Source: Algibacter sp. L3A6
GTDB taxonomy: Bacteria > Bacteroidota > Bacteroidia > Flavobacteriales > Flavobacteriaceae
Direction of reading: 5' to 3'
Length of the DNA: 64,000 nt
Assembly: GCF_009796825.1 (NCBI RefSeq)
Contig: NZ_CP047030.1
Coordinates: forward strand, 2,021,501-2,085,500
The notes beneath the pieces are model-generated. The model worked only from the letters and a program-made list of their open reading frames with translations. It did no database searches and was not told where the DNA came from. A program made the position numbers and the translations under genes. Position 1 is the first letter of the stretch, and each line of letters starts with the position of its first letter. This document shows positions 45,066 through 54,252 of this stretch, in pieces.

Positions 45066-45124
45066 TAAGAAATAGAGAATTTAAACAGTGCTTTTTAAGC
45101 CTTTTAAATTATAGATATAAAGTA

Positions 45125-45154
45125 ATCCCGCTGAAAGGCGGGATCTTTTTTTTT
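45125..45154 (+). terminator. First of two tandem terminators after subunit IV
   Basis: ATCCCGC (45125-45131) pairs with GCGGGAT (45138-45144), followed by a long T run. Confidence 0.9.
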
Positions 45155-45186
45155 AAAGTGATCTTATTAAGATAAATTAACAAAGT

Positions 45187-45217
45187 AAAGACGGTTTTTA
45201 GACCGTCTTTTTTTATT
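45187..45217 (+). terminator. Second of two tandem terminators after subunit IV
   Basis: AAAGACGGT (45187-45195) pairs with ACCGTCTTT (45202-45210), followed by T's; its T tract runs into the next -7 element. Confidence 0.88.
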
Positions 45218-45221
45218 TTTG
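45214..45221 (+). promoter_or_regulatory. Putative -7 element for the thioredoxin-like/Sco pair
   Basis: TATTTTTG overlaps the T tract of the preceding terminator and is followed by CAACGTGC. The spacer region is the terminator hairpin itself; a -33 element is not clear. Confidence 0.45.
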
Positions 45222-45256
45222 CAACGTGCTAAATAAAGCCAAAAACGGAGTGAATT

Positions 45257-45973
45257 ATGGATAGAAAAAAAGTGGGCCGCTATGCTGTATTGGGAATATT
45301 ATTTTTTCTTCCTGTTGCGTTTTTATTGATTTTATATCCTTCTACGCACAACTACCAACCATTAGATATTGTACAAGAGCAGGTTTTAGATTTAGAAGCC
45401 TTTACATCGGATACCGATGAGCCTGTGGTTTTAAAAGACCATATTACTGTTTTAGGTTTTTTAGGTACAGACCCAATGAAAAATGCTATTGAGGCATCTA
45501 ATCTTAAAGAATTAATTTACGATAAGTTTAAAGGCTTTAAAAAGTTTCAGTTAGTAATATTGATGCCTAAAGGAACCGAAGAAGCTGTAAAGGAACTTAT
45601 AGCTGAAATAAACTCTTATGATGATATAAGATTCTGGCATTTTGTTTACGGTAACCCTGCAGATATAAAACGTGTTTATTTTAGTTTGAAAAGTAAAACG
45701 GATTTAAAACCAGATTTATCTACTGCTGATGTTTTTATTATTGATAAAGACTTAAACCAACGTGGTCGTTTAGACGATAGAACGGATAAAGAACTAGAAA
45801 AAAACAGCCCCATTTACGGACTAAACGGATATGATTGTATTGAAGTTGCTGAAGTTAAAAATAAAATGAGCGACGATTTACGCATTGTGTTTACGGAGTA
45901 TAGACAAAAACGTAAAGGAGAATTTAATTCGGATATTAGACGTGCAGGCGATTTAAAAGGAAGCACAAAATAA
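45257..45973 (+). CDS. Membrane-anchored thioredoxin-fold-like protein next to Sco
   Basis: 238 residues: one N-terminal membrane anchor (YAVLGILFFLPVAFLLILYP), then an alpha/beta domain reminiscent of a thioredoxin fold (HITVLGFLGTDPMKNAIEASN; FQLVILMPKGTEEAV; ADVFIIDKDLNQRGRLDDRT). It lacks the CxxxC of Sco proteins. It is cotranscribed with the Sco gene (9-base gap). Family not certain; a non-metallating helper in oxidase assembly is a reasonable inference. Confidence 0.6.
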   Translation: MDRKKVGRYAVLGILFFLPVAFLLILYPSTHNYQPLDIVQEQVLDLEAFTSDTDEPVVLKDHITVLGFLGTDPMKNAIEASNLKELIYDKFKGFKKFQLVILMPKGTEEAVKELIAEINSYDDIRFWHFVYGNPADIKRVYFSLKSKTDLKPDLSTADVFIIDKDLNQRGRLDDRTDKELEKNSPIYGLNGYDCIEVAEVKNKMSDDLRIVFTEYRQKRKGEFNSDIRRAGDLKGSTK

Positions 45974-45982
45974 TTTTTTAAA

Positions 45983-46726
45983 ATGAAGAAAAAGAATAAC
46001 TATTCATACATCGGTATTGCTTTTGTGATTTTAGTTTTTGGAATTATTTTTATTCCTGAAATTGTAGATCGAATTTCTAATAATGATGTGTCTAGACAAT
46101 CGGGAAGAAGTGATCAAAAATCAGCGACTTCTAAGGTGTCCGATTTAGCCTTTATTGAAATAAATGGTGAGGCTAAAAAAGTACCTGCTTTTGCATTTAC
46201 TAATCAAAACGGAGAAACTATTACCAACAAAGATTACGAAGGTAAAGTGTATGTCATCGAGTTCTTTTTTACAACTTGTCCAACAATATGCCCGAGAATG
46301 AGCCAGAATTTGGTTCAAATTCAAAATACTTTTGAAGGCTTTGAAGATTTTGGTGTAGCATCATTCACTATAAATCCGAGTCATGATACGCAAGAGGTTT
46401 TAAAGGCTTACGCCGAAAAATATGGTGTTACTAACCCAAACTGGCATTTAATGACAGGAGAAAAAGAAACCATTTATGAATTGGCCAATCAAGGTTTTAA
46501 CTTGTATGCAGCCGAAGCAGAAAATGTAGCTGGTGGTTTTGAACATTCTGGAAACTTCGCGTTAATTGATAAAAATGGTTTTATTAGATCTAGAACAGAC
46601 GATTACGGAAACCCAATTATATATTACAGAGGTATTGTATCGGAATCTGAAAAAGTTGATGACGACGGCGTAAAAGAAGAAATTAGTGCATTAAAAGCAG
46701 ATATTAAAAAATTACTGAATGAATAA
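45983..46726 (+). CDS. Sco1/SenC family copper chaperone
   Basis: 247 residues: N-terminal membrane anchor (IGIAFVILVFGIIFIPEIV), then a periplasmic thioredoxin fold with copper ligands C99 and C103 in TTCPTICPRM and the distal His H188 in GFEHSGNF. It delivers copper to the CuA site of cytochrome c oxidase. The neighbours (haem O synthase, subunits III and IV) agree. It overlaps the DUF420 gene by 8 bases. Confidence 0.93.
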   Translation: MKKKNNYSYIGIAFVILVFGIIFIPEIVDRISNNDVSRQSGRSDQKSATSKVSDLAFIEINGEAKKVPAFAFTNQNGETITNKDYEGKVYVIEFFFTTCPTICPRMSQNLVQIQNTFEGFEDFGVASFTINPSHDTQEVLKAYAEKYGVTNPNWHLMTGEKETIYELANQGFNLYAAEAENVAGGFEHSGNFALIDKNGFIRSRTDDYGNPIIYYRGIVSESEKVDDDGVKEEISALKADIKKLLNE

Positions 46727-47249
46727 GGATAATAACACTTTAGACGATAAAAAATACAACAAACTTATTGTTATACTTTCTGTAGCTATTCCTGTGGTTG
46801 TGGCTATTTTATTTGGGGTTAAAATCGATGCAGAATTACCTGTGTTTTTACCACCTATTTATGCTTCTGTTAATGCATTAACGGCTTTTGTTTTGGTATT
46901 GGCGTTTATTGCAATTCAGAATAAAAAAGTTAAACTGCATGAGAAATTAATGAAGTTTGCTATCGGACTTTCGGTTTTGTTCTTAGTGATGTATGTGGCT
47001 TACCACATGACGAGCGATTCTACTAAATACGGTGGTGAAGGCTTTATTCGCGTGCTTTACTATTTTATATTAATTACGCATATTTTAATGTCTATTGTGG
47101 TTATTCCGTTTGTTTTAATAACTTATGTACGTGCTATTACAAACAATATAGAAAAGCACCGTAAAATCGCGAAAATCACTTTTCCGCTTTGGTTATATGT
47201 GGCAGTATCAGGTGTAGTTGTTTTTATAATGATATCGCCTTATTATTAA
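46719..47249 (+). CDS. DUF420 membrane protein
   Basis: 176 residues with five membrane segments. Conserved histidines (KLHEKLMK, AYHMTSD, LITHILMS, NIEKHRKIAK) and topology match DUF420, regularly found with cytochrome oxidase assembly genes (CtaM-like proteins are related). It overlaps the Sco gene and is probably needed for oxidase maturation; the biochemical role is unproven. Confidence 0.82.
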   Translation: MNKDNNTLDDKKYNKLIVILSVAIPVVVAILFGVKIDAELPVFLPPIYASVNALTAFVLVLAFIAIQNKKVKLHEKLMKFAIGLSVLFLVMYVAYHMTSDSTKYGGEGFIRVLYYFILITHILMSIVVIPFVLITYVRAITNNIEKHRKIAKITFPLWLYVAVSGVVVFIMISPYY

Positions 47250-47312
47250 ATCGTTTGGCTTAGTAAGCTTATGTTGTAATCGGTTGGTTCGGCTAGCCCA
47301 TTAATAAATAAT

Positions 47313-47531
47313 ATGAAAACTAAAATAATATTTTTTCTATTTACACTGTTTTTCTTTTTAGAAACTAATGCACAGTGCGCTATGTGTAGAGCGGTTTTAG
47401 AAAGTGAAGAAAGTGGAGCAGCAGCCAAAGGTATAAATGATGGTATTGTTTATTTAATGGCCGTGCCTTATGTATTAGTCGCAGGAATTGCTTTTGCTAT
47501 TTATAAAAAGTATAGTAAAAAAGAAGTGTAA
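47313..47531 (+). CDS. Small secreted/membrane protein with CxxC
   Basis: 72 residues: signal-like start (MKTKIIFFLFTLFFFLETNA), then QCAMCRAVLESEESG with a CAMC motif, and a single membrane segment (VYLMAVPYVLVAGIAFAIY) with a Lys-rich tail. Small CxxC proteins with this architecture end oxidase clusters in Flavobacteriaceae. The function is not known; metal or redox handling in the periplasm is conceivable. It follows DUF420 by 63 bases. Confidence 0.7.
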   Translation: MKTKIIFFLFTLFFFLETNAQCAMCRAVLESEESGAAAKGINDGIVYLMAVPYVLVAGIAFAIYKKYSKKEV

Positions 47532-47692
47532 TTGTTTGATTTTGAGATTTCTATTTCGTTTTTGATGCTGTTAAAAAATTAATAATAATTTTTTTTATCG
47601 AATATTGTAACATTTCTTTGTTTGAGTAGTCTTACTATAAAGTCGTTCTTTTTAACCAAAAGAGAAACGATTTTATCAATCAATCAAAACAT

Positions 47693-48394
47693 ATGTTAGA
47701 AATCCGTCAATTGCACAAATCCTATCCCATAGGAGATTCAAGTTTACATGTTTTAAAAGGTATCGATTTATCGGTAGAAAAAGGAGAAATGGTCGCTATT
47801 ATGGGCTCTTCTGGATCTGGGAAATCTACATTGCTGAATATTATTGGTATGTTGGATGAGGCTGATGAAGGCGAATACATTTTAGACGAATTACCTATTA
47901 AAAATCTCACCGAAAAAAAAGCAGCTGTTTACAGAAATAAATTCTTAGGCTTTATTTTTCAATCTTTCAACTTAATAAATTACAAATCGGCACTCGAAAA
48001 TGTGGCGCTTCCTTTGTACTATCAAGGTATGAAGCGTAAAGAACGTTTAGAGCTGGCTATGTTTCACTTAGAAAAAGTTGGTTTGGCCGATTGGGCAAAA
48101 CACTTGCCTAAAGAACTTTCTGGAGGGCAAAAACAACGTGTTGCTATTGCGAGAGCTTTAGCGGCAGATCCTAAATTGTTATTAGCCGATGAACCAACAG
48201 GTGCATTGGATACTAAAACATCTCACGAAATAATGGATTTCATCCAACATCTTAATGATGAAGGAAAAACTATTTTAATGGTTACTCACGAAGAAGATAT
48301 CGCAGCCATGTGTAAACGTAATGTTAGACTTCGTGATGGTGTTATTATTGAAGATGTAAAAGTAGAACAAGTTAGAGCCAAGTTATATGTTTGA
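47693..48394 (+). CDS. MacB/LolD-type ABC transporter ATP-binding subunit
   Basis: 233 residues with Walker A GSSGSGKST (about 38-46), signature LSGGQKQRVAIARALA, Walker B LLADEPTGALD and the H-loop VTHEED. This subfamily powers mechanotransmission transporters such as MacAB and lipoprotein exporters (LolCDE). It overlaps the first permease by 8 bases and heads a five-gene exporter operon. Confidence 0.93.
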   Translation: MLEIRQLHKSYPIGDSSLHVLKGIDLSVEKGEMVAIMGSSGSGKSTLLNIIGMLDEADEGEYILDELPIKNLTEKKAAVYRNKFLGFIFQSFNLINYKSALENVALPLYYQGMKRKERLELAMFHLEKVGLADWAKHLPKELSGGQKQRVAIARALAADPKLLLADEPTGALDTKTSHEIMDFIQHLNDEGKTILMVTHEEDIAAMCKRNVRLRDGVIIEDVKVEQVRAKLYV

Positions 48395-49616
48395 TTTAGA
48401 TCTCTGGCGAGAAATATTCCAAAGTATTAATATGAATAGAACTCGGAGTTTGCTCTCTGGGTTTACTGTGGCTTTCGCTATTTTGCTATTTGCCATTTTA
48501 TTTGGTATTGCAAATGGTTTACAAAACACCTTTCAGGAGGCTTTTGGAACCGATGCCAACAATTCTATTATTGTATACCCAGGAAGAACAACCAAAGCAC
48601 ACAAAGGTTTGCAGGTTGGTAGAAGAATTCAGTTTAAAAATGAAGATCGCGAATTTTTAAAAGAAAAATACGGCGATAAAGTTCAGTTTATAACATCTAA
48701 AGTTAATAAAAGTGTTAATGCTTCTTTTAAAGGCGAAAAGAACACATATCAACTTCGTGGTATTTCTCCAGAATACATGTTTATTGAAAATAATGTAGTT
48801 AAAGAAGGTCGATACATTAATCAAAACGATTTAACGCATAAAACTAAAGTTGTTATTATAGGTAAAAAGGTTGAAGATGAATTGTTTTTTAAAGAAACGG
48901 CTATCGGAAAATATATTAACCTTAGCGGAATTCAATACAAGGTAGTTGGTGTTTTTACTGATGATGAAGGCGATAGTGAAGAAAGTATTATTTACATGCC
49001 AATAACCACCATACAGCGCGTTTATGGTAATAACGATTTGGTAGATTTATTACATTTAACGTATAATCCAGAAATGAATTCTACCGAGGCCCTTGCTTTT
49101 GGTGTTTCTATTGAAAAAAGTTTAAAAGAAAAGTTTGATGTTGCCAGAAGTGATCAACGCGCAATCCGAATTAGGAACATGGCGCAGGGCACACAACAAG
49201 TAGATATGATGACAACTAGTTTATCAATTATAATACTTGTTATCGGTTTCGGAACTCTAATTGCTGGTATCGTTGGTATTAGTAATATCATGATTTTTAT
49301 TGTGAAAGAACGTACAAAAGAAATTGGTATTCGTAAAGCACTAGGTGCATCACCAAGATCTATTGTTTCCATTATTCTATTAGAATCTATAATTATCACA
49401 GCCATTGCTGGATATGTTGGTTTATTGGTTGGTGTAGGTGTTTTAGAACTCGCCACACCGGTTCTAAAAGATTACTTTATAAAAGACCCAGGAGTAAGTA
49501 ACAGCTTAGTAGCAGGAGCAACCATAACATTAATAGTTGCGGGAGCCATTGCAGGGTATTTACCAGCAAAAAGAGCATCACAAATTAAGCCTATTGTAGC
49601 TTTAAGAAACGATTAA
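48387..49616 (+). CDS. MacB-like ABC permease 1
   Basis: 409 residues: N-terminal membrane helix, MacB-PCD periplasmic domain (about 60-250, for example NNSIIVYPGRTTKAHKGLQVG), and three C-terminal helices with the coupling motif VKERTKEIGIRKALGASPRSI. It lacks an ABC domain, so it works with the separate ATPase. It is the first of two related permeases in the operon, two bases before the next. Confidence 0.92.
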   Translation: MFDLDLWREIFQSINMNRTRSLLSGFTVAFAILLFAILFGIANGLQNTFQEAFGTDANNSIIVYPGRTTKAHKGLQVGRRIQFKNEDREFLKEKYGDKVQFITSKVNKSVNASFKGEKNTYQLRGISPEYMFIENNVVKEGRYINQNDLTHKTKVVIIGKKVEDELFFKETAIGKYINLSGIQYKVVGVFTDDEGDSEESIIYMPITTIQRVYGNNDLVDLLHLTYNPEMNSTEALAFGVSIEKSLKEKFDVARSDQRAIRIRNMAQGTQQVDMMTTSLSIIILVIGFGTLIAGIVGISNIMIFIVKERTKEIGIRKALGASPRSIVSIILLESIIITAIAGYVGLLVGVGVLELATPVLKDYFIKDPGVSNSLVAGATITLIVAGAIAGYLPAKRASQIKPIVALRND

Positions 49617-49618
49617 CT

Positions 49619-50863
49619 ATGTTTAAATTTTTACTAGAGAAAGATACCTGGCAAGAAGTTTTCGATAGCTTAAGCAAAAACAAACTACGGTCTATTTTAA
49701 CCATGGTTGGTGTTTGGTGGGGTATTTTATTACTTATTGGTTTACTAGGTTCGGCACGTGGTTTAGAGAATTCTTTTAACGTGTTGTTTGGAGATTTTGC
49801 AACAAACAGTGTTTTTGTTTGGGGGCAAAGTACAGGAAAACCTTTTAAAGGTTTTCAAGAAGGTCGAGAGGTGAAGTTATCTTTGTCCGATGCTAAAAAA
49901 ATCGAAGAAAATGTTGAAGGGATCGAGTTTGTACTTCCTAGAAATCAAAGAAGCGCAACGGTTACAAAAAACTTTTTATCTGGTAGTTTTCAAATGGCAG
50001 GCGATTATCCGCTTTTAGATAAACTTCAGAAGAAAAAATTAATACACGGTCGTTTTATCAATCAGAATGATATTGATGACAATAAAAAAATTGTAGTCAT
50101 TTCAGAAGATGCCTATAAACAGCTTTATGAAAAAGATGCTGAAGCAATTGGAACGTATTTAATTATTAATGATATCAATTTTAAAGTTGTTGGAATGTTC
50201 GATTCTGGTAACGTTAATATGGGACCATCTACAGATATGCATATTCCGTTTACTACCTATCAACAAATTTACAATCAAGGCGATCGTATAGGTTGGATGA
50301 TGATTACCGGAAAGCCAGAGTATGATATTAAGCAAATAGAAGAAGATTCTAAATTATTACTTAAAAACTTAAATAATATTCACCCAGAAGATAAACGTGC
50401 ATTTGGAAGTTTTAATTTAGGAAAAGAGTTTTCTAAAATGACGGGCTTTTTAACTGGGATGCAATTTTTAACATGGTTTGTGGGTATTGCTACATTAATA
50501 GCCGGTGTTTTTGCTATTGGTAATATTTTATTAATAACCGTAAAAGAGCGTACAAAAGAAATTGGAGTGCGTCGCGCATTAGGAGCAACACCATTCGAAA
50601 TTAAAAGACAAATAGTTGTTGAGGCTGTGTTTTTAACACTAGTAGCTGGCCTATTTGGTATTATTTCGGGAGGCTTAATTTTAATACTACTTGATAATCT
50701 TTTCGGGCAAGGAGCAGATGCTGCTTTGGTAAACGCATCTGTATCTATAGGTGTGGTATTTACAGCCTTATTGATATTAGTAGTTTTAGGGACTTTAATA
50801 GGCCTAATTCCAGCAACAAAAGCAACAAGTATTAAACCAATAGAAGCTTTAAGAGAAGAATAA
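49619..50863 (+). CDS. MacB-like ABC permease 2
   Basis: 414 residues with the same topology as permease 1: MacB-PCD domain (NSVFVWGQSTGKPFKGFQEG) and C-terminal FtsX region with VKERTKEIGVRRALGATPFEI. The two permeases are clearly paralogous yet well diverged, so the transporter is likely a heterodimer rather than the usual homodimer. It lies 12 bases before the adaptor gene. Confidence 0.92.
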   Translation: MFKFLLEKDTWQEVFDSLSKNKLRSILTMVGVWWGILLLIGLLGSARGLENSFNVLFGDFATNSVFVWGQSTGKPFKGFQEGREVKLSLSDAKKIEENVEGIEFVLPRNQRSATVTKNFLSGSFQMAGDYPLLDKLQKKKLIHGRFINQNDIDDNKKIVVISEDAYKQLYEKDAEAIGTYLIINDINFKVVGMFDSGNVNMGPSTDMHIPFTTYQQIYNQGDRIGWMMITGKPEYDIKQIEEDSKLLLKNLNNIHPEDKRAFGSFNLGKEFSKMTGFLTGMQFLTWFVGIATLIAGVFAIGNILLITVKERTKEIGVRRALGATPFEIKRQIVVEAVFLTLVAGLFGIISGGLILILLDNLFGQGADAALVNASVSIGVVFTALLILVVLGTLIGLIPATKATSIKPIEALREE

Positions 50864-50875
50864 ACAATCAAAAAA

Positions 50876-52000
50876 ATGAAAAAAACAGTAAAAATTATTG
50901 CAGTAATAGTAGTCATCTTACTATTAGCCTTTGTATTAAAGTATTTTAAGGATGCAAATTCTAAAGGTATTGAAGAGTTTAAGGTCGAGTCACCTTTTTA
51001 CACATCAATTAATACAAAAGCCGTTGCCACAGGGAAATTAAACCCAGAGGAAGAGATTGAATTGAAACCTCAAATTCCTGGTATTGTAGATAAGATTTTA
51101 GTTGAAGAAGGAGACAAGGTTAAAAAAGGAGATTTAATCGCTACTATTAGAGTAGTACCAAACGAGCAAAGTTTGGTAAGTGCAAGTAGCCGTATATCAT
51201 CTACCAAATTGTCTTTTGAGAACGCAAAAGTATTGTACAATAGAAACAAAGCTCTTTTTGAAAAAGGTGTTATTTCTAAGCAAGATTTTGAGAACAGTGA
51301 GTTAAGTTACAATCAAGCCAAAGAAACTTACGGACAAGCGCAAAACGATTATCAAATCATTAAGCGTGGTTCTATTTCTGGAGGAAGCTCTGCAAATACT
51401 AATATTGTTGCTCAAATCCCTGGTACTATTTTAGAAATTCCTGTAAGAGAAGGCGATCAAGTAATTCAAAGTAATAACTTTAATGCAGGAACAACTATCG
51501 CTACTATTGCCGATATGAGTTTAATGATTTTTGAAGGTAAAGTTGATGAAGCTGAAGTAGGAAAATTAAAAGAAGGTAAAATAATTAAAGTCGTTTTGGG
51601 GGCTATTGCTAACAAAGAATTTCCTGCAAAATTAACCTTTGTTGCACCAAAGGGTATCGAAGAAAACGGAGCAGTACAGTTTACTATTAAGGCCGATGTT
51701 GAAATAGATTCTACAACAAATATTAGAGCAGGGTATAGCGCTAATGCGGAAATAGATATTGAAGCTAAAGATAGTGTGTTAGCAATTAGGGAAGCTTTAT
51801 TGCAGTATAATAGAATTACCGAAAAACCTTTTGTTGAAATATTTGAAGGTGATAATAAATACCGTAAAGAAAACGTAGAGTTAGGCCTATCTGATGGTAT
51901 AAACGTAGAAATACTAGAAGGCGTTAAAGAAGGCGACAAGATTAAAGTGTGGAATAAAGCATCAAAAGATAACGAAGATGAGGACGAAGATGAAAACTAA
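50876..52000 (+). CDS. MacA-like periplasmic adaptor (HlyD/RND family)
   Basis: 374 residues: N-terminal membrane helix (VKIIAVIVVILLLAFVLKYF), lipoyl halves (PEEEIELKPQIPGIVDKILVE; VAQIPGTILEIPVREGD) separated by a coiled-coil hairpin, then barrel domains; an acidic tail (NEDEDEDEN) ends it. It bridges the MacB-like permease pair and a TolC-type channel. It overlaps the channel gene by 23 bases. Confidence 0.92.
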   Translation: MKKTVKIIAVIVVILLLAFVLKYFKDANSKGIEEFKVESPFYTSINTKAVATGKLNPEEEIELKPQIPGIVDKILVEEGDKVKKGDLIATIRVVPNEQSLVSASSRISSTKLSFENAKVLYNRNKALFEKGVISKQDFENSELSYNQAKETYGQAQNDYQIIKRGSISGGSSANTNIVAQIPGTILEIPVREGDQVIQSNNFNAGTTIATIADMSLMIFEGKVDEAEVGKLKEGKIIKVVLGAIANKEFPAKLTFVAPKGIEENGAVQFTIKADVEIDSTTNIRAGYSANAEIDIEAKDSVLAIREALLQYNRITEKPFVEIFEGDNKYRKENVELGLSDGINVEILEGVKEGDKIKVWNKASKDNEDEDEDEN

Positions 52001-53339
52001 AAACACCAAGTTACAAGGTTTTAAAAGCCTAATCGTTTTAGCTGTTTTATGTATTTCGGTGTCTTCCTTTTCGCAAGAAAAAATATGGACCTTACAGGAA
52101 TGTGTTAATCATGCACTAGAACATAATATTACTATAAAGCAAGCCGAAAACTCACTATTAACCAGTGATCAAGATATAATTGCAGCAAAAGGACAATTTT
52201 TGCCATCGCTAAGCGCGAGTACATCTCAGGGTTTAAGTTTAGGAACGTCTTTAGTAGCAGAAGGTATATTTGCCAATAGAACCAGTCATTCTACCAATGT
52301 GGGATTAAGTGTTTCTCAAACGGTTTTTAATGGTTTTAGAAATTTAAATAACAAAAAATCGGCGTTGTTAAATCGTGAAACTAATGGGTTAGAGCTTAAC
52401 AGAATTAAAGATGATATTTCGCTTAATGTTGTAAATGCCTATTTAAATGTGCTTTTTAATAAAGAAAATTTAGAAACCGCTCAGGCACAAATACTGTTTA
52501 GTGAAAAACAACTAAATCAAGTAAAAAGCTTAGTTGATGCAGGAGTGCAACCTAAAGCTAATATTTACGATGCCGAAGCTACTTTAAGTCGCGACGAGCA
52601 ACAAGTAACTTTAGCCGAAAATAATTTTAACTTAGCATTATTATCATTATCACAACTTTTACAAGTGCCTTACAATGGTTTTAATGTTGAAATAATTGAT
52701 ATTGATTCACCTTCTGAAGCGGTAATGTACGATAGCGTAGATCCTGTATTAAATTATGCCTTAGAAAATAGAAATGAAATTAAAATTGCGGAAAAGAATA
52801 TTGAAAGTGCAGAGTTAAATACCGAAATTTCTAAAGGAGGTTACTTGCCGTCGGCATCTTTAAGTTACGGTTTTGGTACCAATGCCTTTTATTCGAATTT
52901 GAGTGCTAATGAAGAAGCTTTTTTAGACCAGTTAAACAATAATAAAGGACACAGTTTTAATTTAGGTATTAGTATTCCTATCTTTTCAAGATTTCAAAAT
53001 AAAACGAATGTTGCAAAATCTAAAATTCAAGAAGATAATTCTAAATTGCGTTTACAACAAGCTAAAATAGATTTAGAGTCTAATATTCAACGCGCTTATA
53101 CCGATGCACAAGCGGGGTTAAAAGCGTATTTAGCAGCGAAAAAATCTTTGGAATCTCAAACTTTGGCCTTTAATAACTCTAAAGAGCGTTTTGATATTGG
53201 AGTACTAACGAATTTCGATTTAGAGCAAGCTCGTGTACAGCTTATAAATGCAGAGTCGTCGCTAATTAATGCTAAATACGATTTCGTTTTCAAAACCAAA
53301 GTATTAGATTTTTACATGGGTAAATCGTTAGTAAACTAG
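51978..53339 (+). CDS. TolC family outer membrane protein (MacAB-type operon)
   Basis: 453 residues. Signal peptide (SLIVLAVLCISVSSFSQ), then TolC repeats (ECVNHALEHNITIKQAENSL; NLVKSLVDAG-type helices; ERFDIGVLTNFDLEQARVQL). It is the outer-membrane exit duct of the exporter. An ATG four codons later (51990, MKTKNTKLQ) is an equally likely start. Last gene of the operon, ended by a terminator. Confidence 0.92.
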   Translation: MRTKMKTKNTKLQGFKSLIVLAVLCISVSSFSQEKIWTLQECVNHALEHNITIKQAENSLLTSDQDIIAAKGQFLPSLSASTSQGLSLGTSLVAEGIFANRTSHSTNVGLSVSQTVFNGFRNLNNKKSALLNRETNGLELNRIKDDISLNVVNAYLNVLFNKENLETAQAQILFSEKQLNQVKSLVDAGVQPKANIYDAEATLSRDEQQVTLAENNFNLALLSLSQLLQVPYNGFNVEIIDIDSPSEAVMYDSVDPVLNYALENRNEIKIAEKNIESAELNTEISKGGYLPSASLSYGFGTNAFYSNLSANEEAFLDQLNNNKGHSFNLGISIPIFSRFQNKTNVAKSKIQEDNSKLRLQQAKIDLESNIQRAYTDAQAGLKAYLAAKKSLESQTLAFNNSKERFDIGVLTNFDLEQARVQLINAESSLINAKYDFVFKTKVLDFYMGKSLVN

Positions 53340-53371
53340 TTTCGGTTTAGCTCAATTTTAAATAATAAATT

Positions 53372-53405
53372 AAGGCTGTCATTTTAAATAAATGATGGCC
53401 TTTTT
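53372..53405 (+). terminator. Terminator of the MacAB-TolC-like operon
   Basis: AAGGCTGTCATTT (53372-53384) pairs with AAATGATGGCCTT (53390-53402) with two wobble pairs, then T's. Confidence 0.82.
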
Positions 53406-53447
53406 ACTTTTTATAGAGCAGTAATATTTTTCTAATAATAAAAACAA

Positions 53448-53455
53448 TATTTTTG
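53448..53455 (+). promoter_or_regulatory. Putative -7 element of tsaB
   Basis: TATTTTTG matches TAnnTTTG, 23 bases before the tsaB ATG, giving a short leader. -33 element unclear. Confidence 0.45.
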
Positions 53456-53477
53456 CAATTCTAATGAAAATGAAAAC

Positions 53478-54161
53478 ATGAGTACATTCATATTAAATAT
53501 AGAAACAGCAACTACAAATTGCTCGGTATCCATTGCAAAAGATGGTGAAACTATTGTTTTAAAGGAAGATAACGATAAAAGTTATTCACACGCCGAAAGA
53601 CTTCACGTTTATATAGACTCCGCTTTAAAAGAAGCAGGGATTACCGGAGCCGATTTAAGCGCGATAGCGATTAGCAAAGGCCCTGGGTCTTACACTGGTT
53701 TACGTATTGGAGTATCTACCGCTAAAGGGCTTTGTTTCGCTTTAGATAAGCCATTAATTGCTGTGCCAACCTTAGAGGCTTTGGCAAACCAAGCGCCTGT
53801 TAATCATGGTGTGGTTGTGGCTATGCTAGATGCGCGACGTATGGAAGTGTATTCTGCTATTTACGATTCCAATTATAATGAGATTAGAGCCACTGAAGCT
53901 CAGATTTTAGATGAAAACGCTTTCGCGGAAAATTTACAGAACGGAAAAGTGTATTTTATAGGAAACGGTGTTGAAAAAACAAAAACACTTATTACAAACC
54001 CTAATGCCATTTTTATTGAAGATAAATTACCATCGGCTAATGAAATGAGTGCTTTGGCTTATAAAAAATATCAAAGCATTGATTTTGAAGATGTCGCTTA
54101 TTTCGAACCTTATTATTTAAAAGATTTTGTGGCTTTGAAACCGAAGGCGAAAACAAAGTAA
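53478..54161 (+). CDS. tsaB: tRNA threonylcarbamoyladenosine biosynthesis protein TsaB
   Basis: 227 residues of the ASKHA fold: ILNIETATTNCSVSIAKDG at the start and the characteristic GPGSYTGLRIGVSTAKGL. TsaB works with TsaD and TsaE to make the t6A modification at position 37 of ANN-decoding tRNAs. It lacks the metal-binding His of TsaD, which separates it from that paralogue. Monocistronic, with a strong terminator shared with the opposing gene. Confidence 0.94.
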   Translation: MSTFILNIETATTNCSVSIAKDGETIVLKEDNDKSYSHAERLHVYIDSALKEAGITGADLSAIAISKGPGSYTGLRIGVSTAKGLCFALDKPLIAVPTLEALANQAPVNHGVVVAMLDARRMEVYSAIYDSNYNEIRATEAQILDENAFAENLQNGKVYFIGNGVEKTKTLITNPNAIFIEDKLPSANEMSALAYKKYQSIDFEDVAYFEPYYLKDFVALKPKAKTK

Positions 54162-54189
54162 CACTAATAGAGTTTATTTGTTAAATAAA

Positions 54190-54225
54190 AAAAAGACCTG
54201 ATAGTTAAAACTATCAGGTCTTTTT
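54190..54225 (+). terminator. Bidirectional terminator between tsaB and mscS-like gene
   Basis: A 16-bp perfect stem: AAAAGACCTGATAGT (54191-54205) with ACTATCAGGTCTTTT (54210-54224) plus one A-T pair, loop TAAA. Both strands give T tracts. Confidence 0.92.
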
Positions 54226-54252
54226 CAATTAATAAGTTTTAAGCGTAATGGC

